This document shows positions 34,322 to 44,801 of a stretch of DNA of 64,000 nucleotides, one piece after another (position 1 is the first letter of the stretch; each line of letters starts with the position of its first letter). The translations under genes were made by a program, and so were the position numbers. The stretch lies in assembly GCF_019397265.1 (NCBI RefSeq), contig NZ_CP068985.1, positions 124,001 through 188,000 on the forward strand. The letters are read 5' to 3'. Source of the DNA: Nonomuraea coxensis DSM 45129 (GTDB lineage Bacteria > Actinomycetota > Actinomycetes > Streptosporangiales > Streptosporangiaceae). The notes below the pieces were generated by a model. That model was given only the letters and a program-made list of their open reading frames with translations, did not search any database and was not told where the DNA came from.

Positions 34322-34327
34322 CCTGCC

Positions 34328-34333
34328 ACCATA
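34328..34333 (-). promoter_or_regulatory. -10 box, leaderless promoter of the VanY-like gene
   Basis: TATGGT on the minus strand is 6 nt from ATG 34321. Confidence 0.55.
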
Positions 34334-34350
34334 TGCGACGTCTTCCCTGG

Positions 34351-34827
34351 TCAGGGGACTATCAGCACAGTACGGCGAGCCCGTTTCGCCAGCGTCCCCG
34401 CCACCGAACCGAACAGGGAGCGCCGCGAGCGCCCCACCACGATGGCGTCGGCCATGTAGGAACTGGCCAGCGTCTCCAGCTCGCGCGCCGCGTCGCCCCT
34501 GACGCTGACGAACCGCCACGGCACGCCGCTGCCCCGCAGCTCGTCCTTGAGGTCCTCCGTGAGGTCGGCCGCCGAGTCGGGGATGATGGGCGAGCCGGCG
34601 AAGAACCACAGGGCCGCGCTGTTCAGCGACTCGACGAAGACGACGAGCAGCGAGGCGTTGTCCCTGCGGGCCAGCCCGGCCGCGTACGCGAGCGCGTTAC
34701 GGCTCGGGCCGGACCCGTCGAACCCCACCACCAGCAGGCCCGCGCCGTCCTTGCCGATCTCGAACGCCCCGTCGGGGAGCCGGCCTGCCAGCGGCTCCCA
34801 GCGGGGGTCGACATCACCGCCGAACAC
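34351..34827 (-). CDS. Universal stress protein (UspA fold)
   Basis: A 158-residue single-domain USP. The N-terminal strand is LLVVGFDGSGPSRNAL and the ATP-binding signature is VVGRSRRSLFGSVAGTLAKRA followed by TVLIVP, a match to G-2X-G-9X-G-(S/T)-like motifs. It is the last gene of the MFS-SPW-SPW-USP operon, 13 bp after the 78-residue SPW gene. Confidence 0.9.
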   Translation of the reverse strand: MFGGDVDPRWEPLAGRLPDGAFEIGKDGAGLLVVGFDGSGPSRNALAYAAGLARRDNASLLVVFVESLNSAALWFFAGSPIIPDSAADLTEDLKDELRGSGVPWRFVSVRGDAARELETLASSYMADAIVVGRSRRSLFGSVAGTLAKRARRTVLIVP

Positions 34828-34840
34828 GGCAGCTCTCGCG

Positions 34841-35077
34841 TCAGCTCTCGGCGTGCTTGCCGCGACGGGACAGCTCGCGCAGCGCGTCGGCGGCGTAGAC
34901 GACGAGGGTGACGAACGCGATCCCGGCGAGGCCGGCGCCGACCCACAGGTCGTTGACGGTCGCGTCGGCGTACTCGGCGCCCCTCGGCTGGTAGCCGACC
35001 GCGAACGGGGCCGCGACCAGCCACAGGCCGGCCAGGAACAGCAGGACCAGGGCGCCTACGCCCAGTTTCGCCTTCAT
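34841..35077 (-). CDS. Small SPW-repeat membrane protein
   Basis: A 78-residue two-helix membrane protein (MKAKLGVGALVLLFLAGLWLVAAPFAVGY, then LWVGAGLAGIAFVTLVVYA). The GLWLVAAPFAVGY stretch matches the SPW repeat. It overlaps the upstream paralogue by ATGA. Function of SPW proteins is unknown; they often accompany transporters and stress genes in actinomycetes. Confidence 0.78.
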   Translation of the reverse strand: MKAKLGVGALVLLFLAGLWLVAAPFAVGYQPRGAEYADATVNDLWVGAGLAGIAFVTLVVYAADALRELSRRGKHAES

Positions 35078-35502
35078 CGGTTCTCCTCCACTCCGACCAG
35101 GGGGATGCGGCCGTTCTGGCGGTGCTCGCCACCGGTGCGGTCGGTCCGGTTCATGTCCTCGCGAAGGGCCTCGACGAGCGGGGCGAGCAGCGTCGCCAGC
35201 TCGGCCGAGGACGTCTGCGCCGGCGCGGCCGGCACGACCTCGGGCTCCGGCTCGGCCCGGCGCGGCTTCACGACCACGAGGCCGCGGGCGACGAGGTCCT
35301 CGTGGATGGCGAGGGCGAAGCTGATCGCGCCGGCGAGCCCCACGACGGCCACGCCGAGACCGGTCCAGAACTGGGAGGTGGTGATGCCGGTCCAGTCGGC
35401 GTTCTCCGGTTGGCTGCCGAGAGCCCAGGGGGCGATCATCAGCCACAGCCCGGCAAGCACGGCCAGGGCGGAGGCGACGGCGCCCACGAACTTGCGAATC
35501 AT
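35074..35502 (-). CDS. SPW-repeat membrane protein with cytoplasmic tail
   Basis: A 142-residue protein with two helices (GLWLMIAPWALGSQPENA and FWTGLGVAVVGLAGAISFALA) and a 60-residue charged C-terminal tail. It is the longer paralogue of the 78-residue protein and overlaps the MFS gene by ATGA. Consecutive 4-bp overlaps along this operon imply coupled translation. Confidence 0.8.
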   Translation of the reverse strand: MIRKFVGAVASALAVLAGLWLMIAPWALGSQPENADWTGITTSQFWTGLGVAVVGLAGAISFALAIHEDLVARGLVVVKPRRAEPEPEVVPAAPAQTSSAELATLLAPLVEALREDMNRTDRTGGEHRQNGRIPLVGVEENR

Positions 35503-37307
35503 TGCGAGATTCCTCCTGTGACGAGGTCTTTCTGAGCCGGCGTGGCCTGCGCGAGCAGGGCGCGCGAGGTGGGGCGCAGCACTGTCTGCGCGACCGACCT
35601 GGCGCGCTCGCGTTCGGATCTGGCGTCCGGGGGCGCCATCCTGGCGACCGCGGTGAGCAGCGCGGACGGCTCTCCGCCGGCGCGCTCGACCCGCTGGGCG
35701 ACGAGTTCGAGCAGCAGCCCGGCGAGGACGAGGTCGTCCTTGCCGAGCGGCCGCGGCTCCGGGGGCGGCGCGGTGGAGCCGCGCAGCGGCAGCTCCTTGA
35801 GGAAGAGCGTGGCGACGAAGCCGAGCAGCGCGATGGGCACGCCGACGATGAACACCGTCTCCAGGCCGCGGGTGAACGCCTCCAGCACGATGTTCTTGAC
35901 CGGGGTGGGCAGCGCCTGGATGGCGTCCGGGCTGCCGAGCTTGAAGTCCGCGCCGCCGGCGACCTTGATGTGCGCCTCGGCGAGCATCGTGGCCATCTCG
36001 TCCTTGAGCCGGTTGGTCAGGATGGCGCCGAACGCGGCCACGCCGACGGCGCCGCCCAGCGACCGGAAGAAGGAGACGCCGGACGTGGTCGAGGCCATGT
36101 CCCGCAGCTCGGAGCCGTTCTGCGCGGCGAGGATGAGCATCTGCATGGAAAGGCCCAGGCCGACGCCGAGCACGGCCACGTCGAAGCCGATGAGCCATTC
36201 GCTGGAGTCGACGTGCAGCCGCGACAGCATGAACAGCCCGATGGCCACGATGAGCAGGCCGGCGACCGGGAAGATCTTCCATTTGCCGGTGTTGGTGACG
36301 ATCTTGCCGGAGACGACGCCGGACAGGAACAGCGCGACGACCATGGGCAGCGTCATCAGACCGGAGTTCGTCGGGCTCATGCCCTTGACGATCTGCAGGT
36401 ACTGGGGCAGGTAGATCATCGCGCCGAACATCGCCATGCCGACGAAGAGCGAGGCGAGGCTGGTCAGCACGAACGTCGGGTTGCGGAACAGCCGCGGCGG
36501 CAGGATCGGGTTCTTGGCCGTCCGCTCGGACAGCACCGACAGCGCCAGCATGAGCAGGGCGATCGCGGCCAGGAAGTACGTCCAGAACGAGTTCCACGCG
36601 AACTCGTTGCCGCCGAGCGTGAGCAGCAGCATGAGCGCGCTCGCGCTGGCCGTGATGGTCGTCGCGCCCCAGATGTCGATGGAGGTGTTGCGCTTGACCG
36701 GCGGCAGCCGCAGCACCTTCTGGATGACGATGAACGCCGCCACCGAGAACGGCACCACGACGTAGAAGCACCACCGCCAGCCGAGCCAGTCGGCGTCCAC
36801 GATGAACCCGCCGAGCAGCGGTCCGGCGACCGTCGAGATGCCGAAGACCGCTCCCATGTAGCCGGAGTAGCGGCCGCGCTCGCGGGGCGAGACGATGTCA
36901 CCCAGGATCACCTGGGACAGTGCCGACAGTCCGCCCACGCCCAGGCCCTGCACGGCACGCGCCGCGATGAGCTGTCCCATGTCCTGTGAGAGGCCCGCCA
37001 CCAGCGACGCCGCCACGAACAGGCCGAGTGCCGTCTGGAAGAGCAGCTTGCGCCCGAACAGGTCGGACAGCTTGCCCCACAGCGGCGTGGAGACCGTCAT
37101 CGTCAGCATGGTGGCGCTGGCCACCCATGAGTACTGGTCCTGACCGCCGAGCTCCCCCACGATCGTCGGCAGAGCCGTGCCCACCACCGAGGTCGAGATC
37201 ATCGACGTGAGCATCGCGAGCATCAGCCCGGACATGACCTCGAGGATCTCGCGGTGGGTGTAGGTCCGCTTCGCGGGAGGAGCTGCGGCGCGCGCCTGGC
37301 TTACCAA
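35499..37307 (-). CDS. MFS drug:H+ antiporter, DHA2 (14-TM) family
   Basis: A 602-residue multidrug exporter. The motif A region is LWGKLSDLFGRKLLF and the antiporter motif C-like stretch is GAVFGISTVAGPLLGGFIVD; fourteen hydrophobic segments can be counted, followed by a 95-residue cytoplasmic tail. The start appears to be TTG 37307. A divergent TetR gene shares the promoter region and carries an imperfect palindrome, so this exporter is probably TetR-controlled. Substrate unknown. Confidence 0.9.
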   Translation of the reverse strand: MVSQARAAAPPAKRTYTHREILEVMSGLMLAMLTSMISTSVVGTALPTIVGELGGQDQYSWVASATMLTMTVSTPLWGKLSDLFGRKLLFQTALGLFVAASLVAGLSQDMGQLIAARAVQGLGVGGLSALSQVILGDIVSPRERGRYSGYMGAVFGISTVAGPLLGGFIVDADWLGWRWCFYVVVPFSVAAFIVIQKVLRLPPVKRNTSIDIWGATTITASASALMLLLTLGGNEFAWNSFWTYFLAAIALLMLALSVLSERTAKNPILPPRLFRNPTFVLTSLASLFVGMAMFGAMIYLPQYLQIVKGMSPTNSGLMTLPMVVALFLSGVVSGKIVTNTGKWKIFPVAGLLIVAIGLFMLSRLHVDSSEWLIGFDVAVLGVGLGLSMQMLILAAQNGSELRDMASTTSGVSFFRSLGGAVGVAAFGAILTNRLKDEMATMLAEAHIKVAGGADFKLGSPDAIQALPTPVKNIVLEAFTRGLETVFIVGVPIALLGFVATLFLKELPLRGSTAPPPEPRPLGKDDLVLAGLLLELVAQRVERAGGEPSALLTAVARMAPPDARSERERARSVAQTVLRPTSRALLAQATPAQKDLVTGGISQ

Positions 37308-37345
37308 GACACCACATCCCCTTCATACCGTTTTTACCCCGAGCG

Positions 37346-37363
37346 AGTATACGCATGTTTACT
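37346..37363. promoter_or_regulatory. Candidate TetR operator between MFS and TetR genes
   Basis: The 18-bp imperfect palindrome AGTATACGCATGTTTACT (12 of 18 positions symmetric; outer arms AGTA/TACT) stands in the AT-richest part of the divergent region, as expected of a TetR-family operator. Confidence 0.55.
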
Positions 37364-37403
37364 AGCCGCACGGCAAGCGGGGGTGACCACACCCTCACGT
37401 GAG

Positions 37404-37409
37404 TAGAGT
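37404..37409 (+). promoter_or_regulatory. -10 box, leaderless promoter of the TetR gene
   Basis: TAGAGT lies 7 nt before ATG 37417; a CTCACGTGAG palindrome (37394-37403) directly precedes it and may be a further protein site. Confidence 0.5.
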
Positions 37410-37416
37410 GCGGAAC

Positions 37417-39454
<2,038 letters not shown>

Positions 39455-39464
39455 CCGCCGTCCG

Positions 39465-39488
39465 CCGGGCCCCCGCCGCGGGGCCCGG
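39465..39488 (+). terminator. Hairpin after the cellulase gene
   Basis: CCGGGCCCC and GGGGCCCGG form a 9-bp stem over a 6-nt loop, 10 bp beyond the stop; no T-tract follows. Confidence 0.5.
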
Positions 39489-39559
39489 CCGCCGGCCGAA
39501 ATATCCGCGCCCTCGTCGCTGTTGCAAACAGCCAGATCATCGACGAAAGGCGCGTACCC

Positions 39560-40540
39560 ATGGCTTTGCCGCTGTCCATCCTTGATCTGGCGCACATCGG
39601 CGACGGCGAGACGGCCGCGGACAGCTTCGCCGCCAGCGTCGCCCTGGCGCAGCGCGCGGAGGAGCTGGGCTACCGCCGCGTCTGGTACGCCGAGCACCAC
39701 AACATGGACAGCATCGCCTCCTCGGCGACCAGCGTGCTCATCGCCCACATCGCCGCCCACACCCGGACGATCCGCCTCGGCGCCGGCGGCGTCATGCTGC
39801 CGAACCACTCGCCGCTGACGATCGCCGAGCAGTTCGGCACCCTGGAGACCCTGCACCCGGGCCGCATCGACCTCGGCCTCGGCCGCGCCCCCGGCAGCGA
39901 CCAGAACACCATGCGCGCCCTGCGCCGCACCCCGTCGGCCGCCGACACGTTCCCGCAGGACGTGCTGGAGCTCCAGGGTTACCTGACCGGCGAGACCCGC
40001 ATCCCCGGCGTCCACGCCACCCCCGGCAAGGGCACGAACGTGCCGCTCTACATCCTCGGCTCCTCCCTGTTCGGGGCGCAGCTCGCCGCCGCGCTCGGGC
40101 TGCCGTACGCGTTCGCCTCGCACTTCGCCCCGGCGGCCCTGGAGGACGCGGTCGCCGTCTACCGCACCGAGTTCAAGCCGTCCGCGCAGCTCGACCGGCC
40201 GTACGTGATCGCCGCGCTCAACGTCATCGCCGCCGACACCGGCGAGGAGGCGCGCGAGCAGCTCCTGGAGGCCAAGCGGCTGCGGGTGAGCCGGTTCCTC
40301 GGGCGGGGCCGTACGTTCACGCCGGAGGAGGCGGACATGATCCTCGAATCGCCCGCCGGGCAGCAGCTCCTGCAGATGATGAAGTACACGGCCGTCGGCG
40401 ACCAGGCCGAGGTCAAGGACTATGTGGACCGCTTCGCCGCGCACGCCCGCGCGGACGAGCTGATCGTCGCCTTCTCCGCCCCCGACAGGAAGGTGTGGCT
40501 GCGCTCGGCCGAACTGCTGGCGCGGGCGTACGACCTCTGA
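39560..40540 (+). CDS. LLM-class flavin-dependent oxidoreductase (luciferase-like)
   Basis: A 326-residue protein of the bacterial-luciferase fold, MsnO8-like group. It begins [17 protein letters not shown] and contains [35 protein letters not shown] and the FMN-binding-region [15 protein letters not shown]. It would use FMNH2 and oxygen on an unknown substrate. GAAAGG precedes ATG 39560. The stop codon lies in a palindrome shared with the stop of the convergent gene. Confidence 0.88.
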   Translation: MALPLSILDLAHIGDGETAADSFAASVALAQRAEELGYRRVWYAEHHNMDSIASSATSVLIAHIAAHTRTIRLGAGGVMLPNHSPLTIAEQFGTLETLHPGRIDLGLGRAPGSDQNTMRALRRTPSAADTFPQDVLELQGYLTGETRIPGVHATPGKGTNVPLYILGSSLFGAQLAAALGLPYAFASHFAPAALEDAVAVYRTEFKPSAQLDRPYVIAALNVIAADTGEEAREQLLEAKRLRVSRFLGRGRTFTPEEADMILESPAGQQLLQMMKYTAVGDQAEVKDYVDRFAAHARADELIVAFSAPDRKVWLRSAELLARAYDL

Positions 40541-40552
40541 CGATTCGTCAGA
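40536..40552. repeat. Palindrome containing both convergent stop codons
   Basis: TCTGACGA and TCGTCAGA are perfect 8-nt arms around one central base; TGA of each gene is inside. It could be a minimal bidirectional terminator. Confidence 0.55.
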
Positions 40553-41018
40553 ACTTCTCCTCCGGACGCGGGCGGGGCGCCTTGACCACGTAGGGGCCGG
40601 TGGCCTCCGAGACCGGCGCGGGCGACAGCCCGGCCGCGACGAGCTGTGTGCGCAGCGCGACCACCGTGCGCTCCAGAGCGCGGATCTGCGCCTGGAGGCG
40701 GCGGATGTGCTCGCGCATCGCGGTGGAGCTGCTCTGCTCGGCGAGCAGGTCGCCGCCGAGCTGCGTCGCCTGGCTCTGCACGCGCTCCATCTGCCGCTCC
40801 ATCTGGCTCAGCGCGTCCTCGTAGATGATTTTCGCGCGGGTGAACGCCTCCGCGTCCACCTTGGAACGCTCCAGCTCCGCCTGCCGCTCGGCCTGCATCA
40901 ACGCGGTCTGCTGGGTCTTCCTGTTGGCGTCGGTCGCCGACTTGAACGCGAGATAGGCGACCCCCAGAGGAACCACCGCGATGGCGATCTGGATGAGCAG
41001 GTCTGCGAATCCGGACAC
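40548..41018 (-). CDS. Membrane-anchored coiled-coil protein, unknown
   Basis: A 156-residue protein with one N-terminal helix (LLIQIAIAVVPLGVAYLAF) and a long heptad-rich segment (about 45-125: QAELERSKVDAEAF, QMERQMERVQSQATQLG, MREHIRRLQAQIRALERT), ending in a basic Pro tail. The GTG start shares one base with the TAG stop of the upstream PAS gene, so both are co-translated. No family recognised; N-terminally anchored coiled coils of this type occur near phage-like or scaffold genes. Confidence 0.7.
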   Translation of the reverse strand: MSGFADLLIQIAIAVVPLGVAYLAFKSATDANRKTQQTALMQAERQAELERSKVDAEAFTRAKIIYEDALSQMERQMERVQSQATQLGGDLLAEQSSSTAMREHIRRLQAQIRALERTVVALRTQLVAAGLSPAPVSEATGPYVVKAPRPRPEEKF

Positions 41019-41770
41019 TACGGCCTCCTCGGCAAGGCCCGGATCACGCCGGTGTAGGTGATGCCGTCGTCGGTGTGCCAGGCGTTGACCGTCAGCGCGA
41101 TCGGGAACTCGGTGCCGTCGCGGCGCAACCCCATCAGCGGGATGACCTCGCCGGAAAGGTCGGATCTGCCGGTGGCGCGGATCCGGGCCAGCCCTTCGTC
41201 GTGCTGGAAGCGGTAGCGGTCGGGGATGAGCACGCTGAGCGGACGGCCGACGGCCTCGTCCGTGCTCCAGCCGAACATCCGCTTGGCCTGCGGGTTCCAC
41301 GACAGGATGGTGCCGGAGGCGTCGGCGACGACGACGGCGGCCCCGTCGGACACCGGCATCCGGGCCAGGCTCGCCGCCTCCGGCCAGGTGGCGATCAGCG
41401 CGATCCACCCGCCGAACGCCAGCCAGACCGCCCCCGTCACCCAGCCGCGCGGATTCTGCCCGGTGAAGGTCGAGGACAGGAAGATCAGGCCGTACATCAG
41501 GAGCAGGGCGGTGGCCGCGGCGAAGGCGACCCTGTCGGACCGCATGCACGCCTGCACCAGGCACAGCACGCCGACCGCGAACCAGACCGCGGCCCAGGCG
41601 GGCAGCGGGACGAGGGTGGCCAATATCGTGAACGCGGGCAGGGCCCGCGCGTCGGGCCCGGCGAACACCAGCGAAGCGCCGATCACCAGGCTGAGCAGCC
41701 CGACGAAGATCAGCGACGCCCCACGCCGCCCGATTCTGCGCACCAGCCGTGCCGGCAGGTCATGACCCAC
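41018..41770 (-). CDS. Four-helix membrane protein with C-terminal PAS domain
   Basis: A 250-residue protein. Four to five hydrophobic helices (residues about 15-130) precede a PAS domain (about 140-245) with GAAVVVADASGTILSWNPQAKRMFGW and the S-box-like GEVIPLMGLRRDGTEFPIALTV. No kinase, cyclase or GGDEF output follows, so it probably acts through its operon partner or by protein contact. GTG 41770 is used because TAGTAT lies 7 nt upstream; a TTG ten codons earlier is possible. Confidence 0.8.
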   Translation of the reverse strand: MGHDLPARLVRRIGRRGASLIFVGLLSLVIGASLVFAGPDARALPAFTILATLVPLPAWAAVWFAVGVLCLVQACMRSDRVAFAAATALLLMYGLIFLSSTFTGQNPRGWVTGAVWLAFGGWIALIATWPEAASLARMPVSDGAAVVVADASGTILSWNPQAKRMFGWSTDEAVGRPLSVLIPDRYRFQHDEGLARIRATGRSDLSGEVIPLMGLRRDGTEFPIALTVNAWHTDDGITYTGVIRALPRRP

Positions 41771-41777
41771 AGTGGTG

Positions 41778-41783
41778 ATACTA
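41778..41783 (-). promoter_or_regulatory. -10 box, leaderless promoter of the PAS membrane gene
   Basis: TAGTAT on the minus strand is 7 nt from GTG 41770. Confidence 0.55.
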
Positions 41784-41840
41784 ATGCAGATAGTTAGCAA
41801 CGGGATGGCATGATTTCACTTTCGGCGGTCCATTTTCCTT

Positions 41841-42257
41841 TTAGATTGTCCTTGACCCGCGAGCCCCTCGACCGGCCCGCCGGACGATCGGCACATAACC
41901 GCCCCTGGCCCGGCCGCTCGCCGCGAGCCCCGCCCAGTCGTGCGGGACGCCCCGCCGGTCCACCACCGCGACGACCGCCCCACCGGCCCGTTCCACCTGG
42001 CGGAGCCAGGCGAAGCGCCCGTCGGCCTCGTCGTGATGCGTGATCCCCTCCACCATGAGCCGGAACCTCCCCGGCCCCTCGACCAGGGAGAAGGTCACGC
42101 CGGGCGTCAGCACGTAGCCGGAACACGTGGCCGGCCTGCCGTCCCCGACCAGCCGGAACCGGGGAAGCTGGACGACGGGCCCGGCCGAAAGGAGCACCAT
42201 CGTGGGCACGGCGCCGCCCAGGCAACGGGCATCCTCCCGGGGGATACAGGCGGGCAC
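41841..42257 (-). CDS. Hypothetical 138-residue protein
   Basis: No family recognised. The product is soluble, with beta-rich stretches (VVQLPRFRLVGDG, YVLTPGVTFSLVEGPGRFRLMVEGI, AVVAVVDRRGV) and a basic Arg/Gly tail. GTG 42257 is directly preceded by GGGGA at a short distance; ATG 42200 is an alternative start. Codon use fits the surrounding genes, and no similar frame covers this stretch in other phases, which supports it being real. Confidence 0.5.
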   Translation of the reverse strand: MPACIPREDARCLGGAVPTMVLLSAGPVVQLPRFRLVGDGRPATCSGYVLTPGVTFSLVEGPGRFRLMVEGITHHDEADGRFAWLRQVERAGGAVVAVVDRRGVPHDWAGLAASGRARGGYVPIVRRAGRGARGSRTI

Positions 42258-42311
42258 TCCCCGAGTATGCCACCCCCGTGACCGTCAGCTCACGCCGCGC
42301 GAGGGGCGGAC

Positions 42312-43550
42312 TCAACCGATGGTGACCACGCGCGCCCAGTCAGGCGGCCGGTCCGGCACGTACCCGGGATCGTCCTCGTTCCGCGACGGCCGCCGCTCAC
42401 GCGGGAACAGCCCCACCACGGTCCGGCAGGCCGGCCGCGCCTCCGGCCACGGGGTCTGCCCGTCGGTGAGGACCACCACGACGTCCGGCCGCGGCTCCGT
42501 CCTCAGCGCCCGCGCGAAACCCTGGCGCAGATCCGTCCCGCCGCCGCCCACCAGCGCGATCCCCTCGGCCCTGCACAACGGCTGGACCACCCGGGCCGCC
42601 GCGTCGCACGACACCACGCTGACCAGGTCGCGCCGCCCGCCCACCGCCCGGACGATCGCCGCCACCTCCAGCAGCGCGCTGCCCAGCTCGGCGTCGCTGA
42701 CCGACCCCGACGTGTCGACGACCACCGCGACCCGCGGCGGCCGGCGCCGCAGACTCGGCAGGACGACGCCCGGCAGCCCCGCCGACCGCCGCGCCGGCCG
42801 GCCGTAGGTGTAGTCCTCGCCCGCGCCCGGACCGGAGGCGGCCGAACGGACCGCCGCCCCCAGCAGCTCCCGCCACGGCTGCGGCGGATGGAACGCCTCC
42901 TCGGCCCACCGCCGCCACCCCTTCGGCACGCTCCCCGGGCGGGCCGTGATGCCCTGGGCCACCCGGAAGCGGACGGCGTCGCGCTCCTGCTCGCTGAGCC
43001 CGTACGCGCCGTCAGGGCCGAGGTCCCAGTCCCGGTCCAGCCCGTCGGCGCCGCTGCCGCAGTCCAGCCAGGCCAGATCCTGCGTGTGCGGCCCCAGCCG
43101 GAACAGGCGCAGGTAGTCCTCCATGAGCTCGCCCTCGGGCAGCCCGAGATCGCCAGGCTCGACGGCGCCGCCCGGGCGGACCAGGCCGTCGCCGTACACG
43201 TCGTCGTTGATCTCCAGGTCCGCGGCGATGTTCATCCGCAGCCGCTCGCCCGGCCCGGCGAGCCCCCGCTCGGCCGCGACCCGGTCGCTGCGCCCGTGAT
43301 GGTCGCGCAGCAGGTGGGAGACCTCATGGACCCAGACCCCCGCCAGCTCCTCGACCGGGATCCCGGCGACGAACGCCGGCGAGACGTAGCAGCGCCAGTG
43401 CCGGTCCACCGCCATCGTCGGCACCCGCCGCGACTCGACCACGTGCAGCGCGAACAGCGCCGTCGCCAGATAGGGGCGGGCACGGGCGGCCTGCAGCCGG
43501 GCGGCGAACAGCTTCTCGGCGTCCAGCGTTCGCGCGGGCGTCCCCGTCAT
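42312..43550 (-). CDS. VWA-like protein with HExxH metallopeptidase domain (DUF2201-type)
   Basis: A 412-residue protein of two parts. The N-terminal putative metallopeptidase domain carries VWVHEVSHLLRDHH (H75, E76, H79), and the C-terminal VWA-like domain carries the MIDAS-type VAVVVDTSGSVSD plus VVVLTDGQTPWPE. It overlaps the upstream MoxR gene by 4 bp. MoxR ATPases paired with VWA proteins act as chaperone-like or metal-insertion machines, with the VWA protein as adaptor. The substrate is unknown. Confidence 0.87.
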   Translation of the reverse strand: MTGTPARTLDAEKLFAARLQAARARPYLATALFALHVVESRRVPTMAVDRHWRCYVSPAFVAGIPVEELAGVWVHEVSHLLRDHHGRSDRVAAERGLAGPGERLRMNIAADLEINDDVYGDGLVRPGGAVEPGDLGLPEGELMEDYLRLFRLGPHTQDLAWLDCGSGADGLDRDWDLGPDGAYGLSEQERDAVRFRVAQGITARPGSVPKGWRRWAEEAFHPPQPWRELLGAAVRSAASGPGAGEDYTYGRPARRSAGLPGVVLPSLRRRPPRVAVVVDTSGSVSDAELGSALLEVAAIVRAVGGRRDLVSVVSCDAAARVVQPLCRAEGIALVGGGGTDLRQGFARALRTEPRPDVVVVLTDGQTPWPEARPACRTVVGLFPRERRPSRNEDDPGYVPDRPPDWARVVTIG

Positions 43551-44746
43551 CCGCGCCGCCCCGCCGCCACCCGGGCCGCGGCCAGGTCAGCCTGCCTGCT
43601 CAGGGACACCGCGCCGGCGAGCCGGTCGATCGACGCGGGAACGTCCCAGTCCGGCCGCCGCAGCGCCGCGAGCGTGGACGCCGGCACGACCACCAGATCC
43701 GGCGGCCCGCTCTCCAGCGCCCGGCCCAGGACCGTCCACGCCGCGTCCCACCGCGGCTTCTCCGGACGTTTCCGCACCGCCTCCACCACGCCGTCGAGCA
43801 CGGCCTGCCGCAGGTCGCCGCGTTCCGGCAGCTCCGCCCCCGCGGGGTCCGCCAGCAGCGTCTCGGGATCCGGCAGGTCCATGCGGTCCATCGCCGCCAG
43901 CAGCTCCAGCCCGGGACCGTCCCCGACCGTGCCCCTGACCAGCATGGACAGCACCTCGCGCGACGTGCCCGCCGCGGTGGCGAAGGCGACCAGGCGCAGC
44001 GCCATGTCCCAGCTCCGGGGCGAGGGCCAGGCACCGCCCCTGCGGGCCTCGTTCTGCGGCAGCCGGTGCACGAGGGCCGGGCGTACGGCGAGCAGCCCGC
44101 ACACCGCCCGCCTGGCGAACGCCACGGCCTCCGCCAGCCGCTCCGGGTCCAGCCGCGGCAGCGACGCCCGCGGCCAGGTGCCGCCGAGGCCGCGTACCAC
44201 GACCTCGTGATCGTGGGCCCACTGCAGGTGCACGAACCGGTTGGCGAGCGGCGGGCTGAGCTCCCATCCGTCGGCGGCCGACGAACGCGGGTTGGCCGCG
44301 GCCACGATCCGTACGCCCGGGGGCAGCCGCAGGGCGCCGACCCGCCGCTCCAGCACGAGCCGCAGCAGCGCGGCCTGGACGGCGGGCGGCGCCGTGGACA
44401 GCTCGTCCAGGAAGAGCAGCCCCCGCCCCTCCCTCGCGAGGTGGACCGCCCAGTCAGGCGGAGCCATCGGGACGCCCTGCGTCGCCGGGTCGTCCCCGAC
44501 CACGGGCAGACCGGAGAAGTCGGACGGCTCGTGCACGCTCGCGATCACCGTGGTCAGCGGCAGTTCGAGGGCCTCGGCGAGCTGCGTCAGCGCGGCGGTC
44601 TTGCCGATGCCCGGCTCTCCCCAGAGCAGCACCGGCAGGTCGGCCGCGACGGCCAGGGTCAGCGCCTCCAACTGCGGGTCGGCGCGGGGTTCCGTGGCGG
44701 TGTCGTGGAGGAGGGCGAGCAGGTCGGCAGCGATGTCCAATGACAA
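43547..44746 (-). CDS. MoxR-type AAA+ ATPase
   Basis: A 399-residue AAA+ protein with Walker A LLWGEPGIGKTAAL, Walker B LLFLDELSTAPPAVQ, sensor 1 VAAANPRSS and a C-terminal lid of about 180 residues. TTG 44746 is chosen because AAGGTGAT stands 4-5 nt upstream; GTG 44755 is possible. It forms a coupled cassette with the VWA-metallopeptidase gene (4-bp overlap) and follows the next entry in the same direction. ATP hydrolysis presumably drives remodelling of a client bound by the VWA protein. Confidence 0.88.
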   Translation of the reverse strand: MSLDIAADLLALLHDTATEPRADPQLEALTLAVAADLPVLLWGEPGIGKTAALTQLAEALELPLTTVIASVHEPSDFSGLPVVGDDPATQGVPMAPPDWAVHLAREGRGLLFLDELSTAPPAVQAALLRLVLERRVGALRLPPGVRIVAAANPRSSAADGWELSPPLANRFVHLQWAHDHEVVVRGLGGTWPRASLPRLDPERLAEAVAFARRAVCGLLAVRPALVHRLPQNEARRGGAWPSPRSWDMALRLVAFATAAGTSREVLSMLVRGTVGDGPGLELLAAMDRMDLPDPETLLADPAGAELPERGDLRQAVLDGVVEAVRKRPEKPRWDAAWTVLGRALESGPPDLVVVPASTLAALRRPDWDVPASIDRLAGAVSLSRQADLAAARVAAGRRG

Positions 44747-44801
44747 GGGGATCACCTTTTGAGATCTCGATGTGTGATGAGGGCCGTGCCGGCCCAGGGG
44801 A

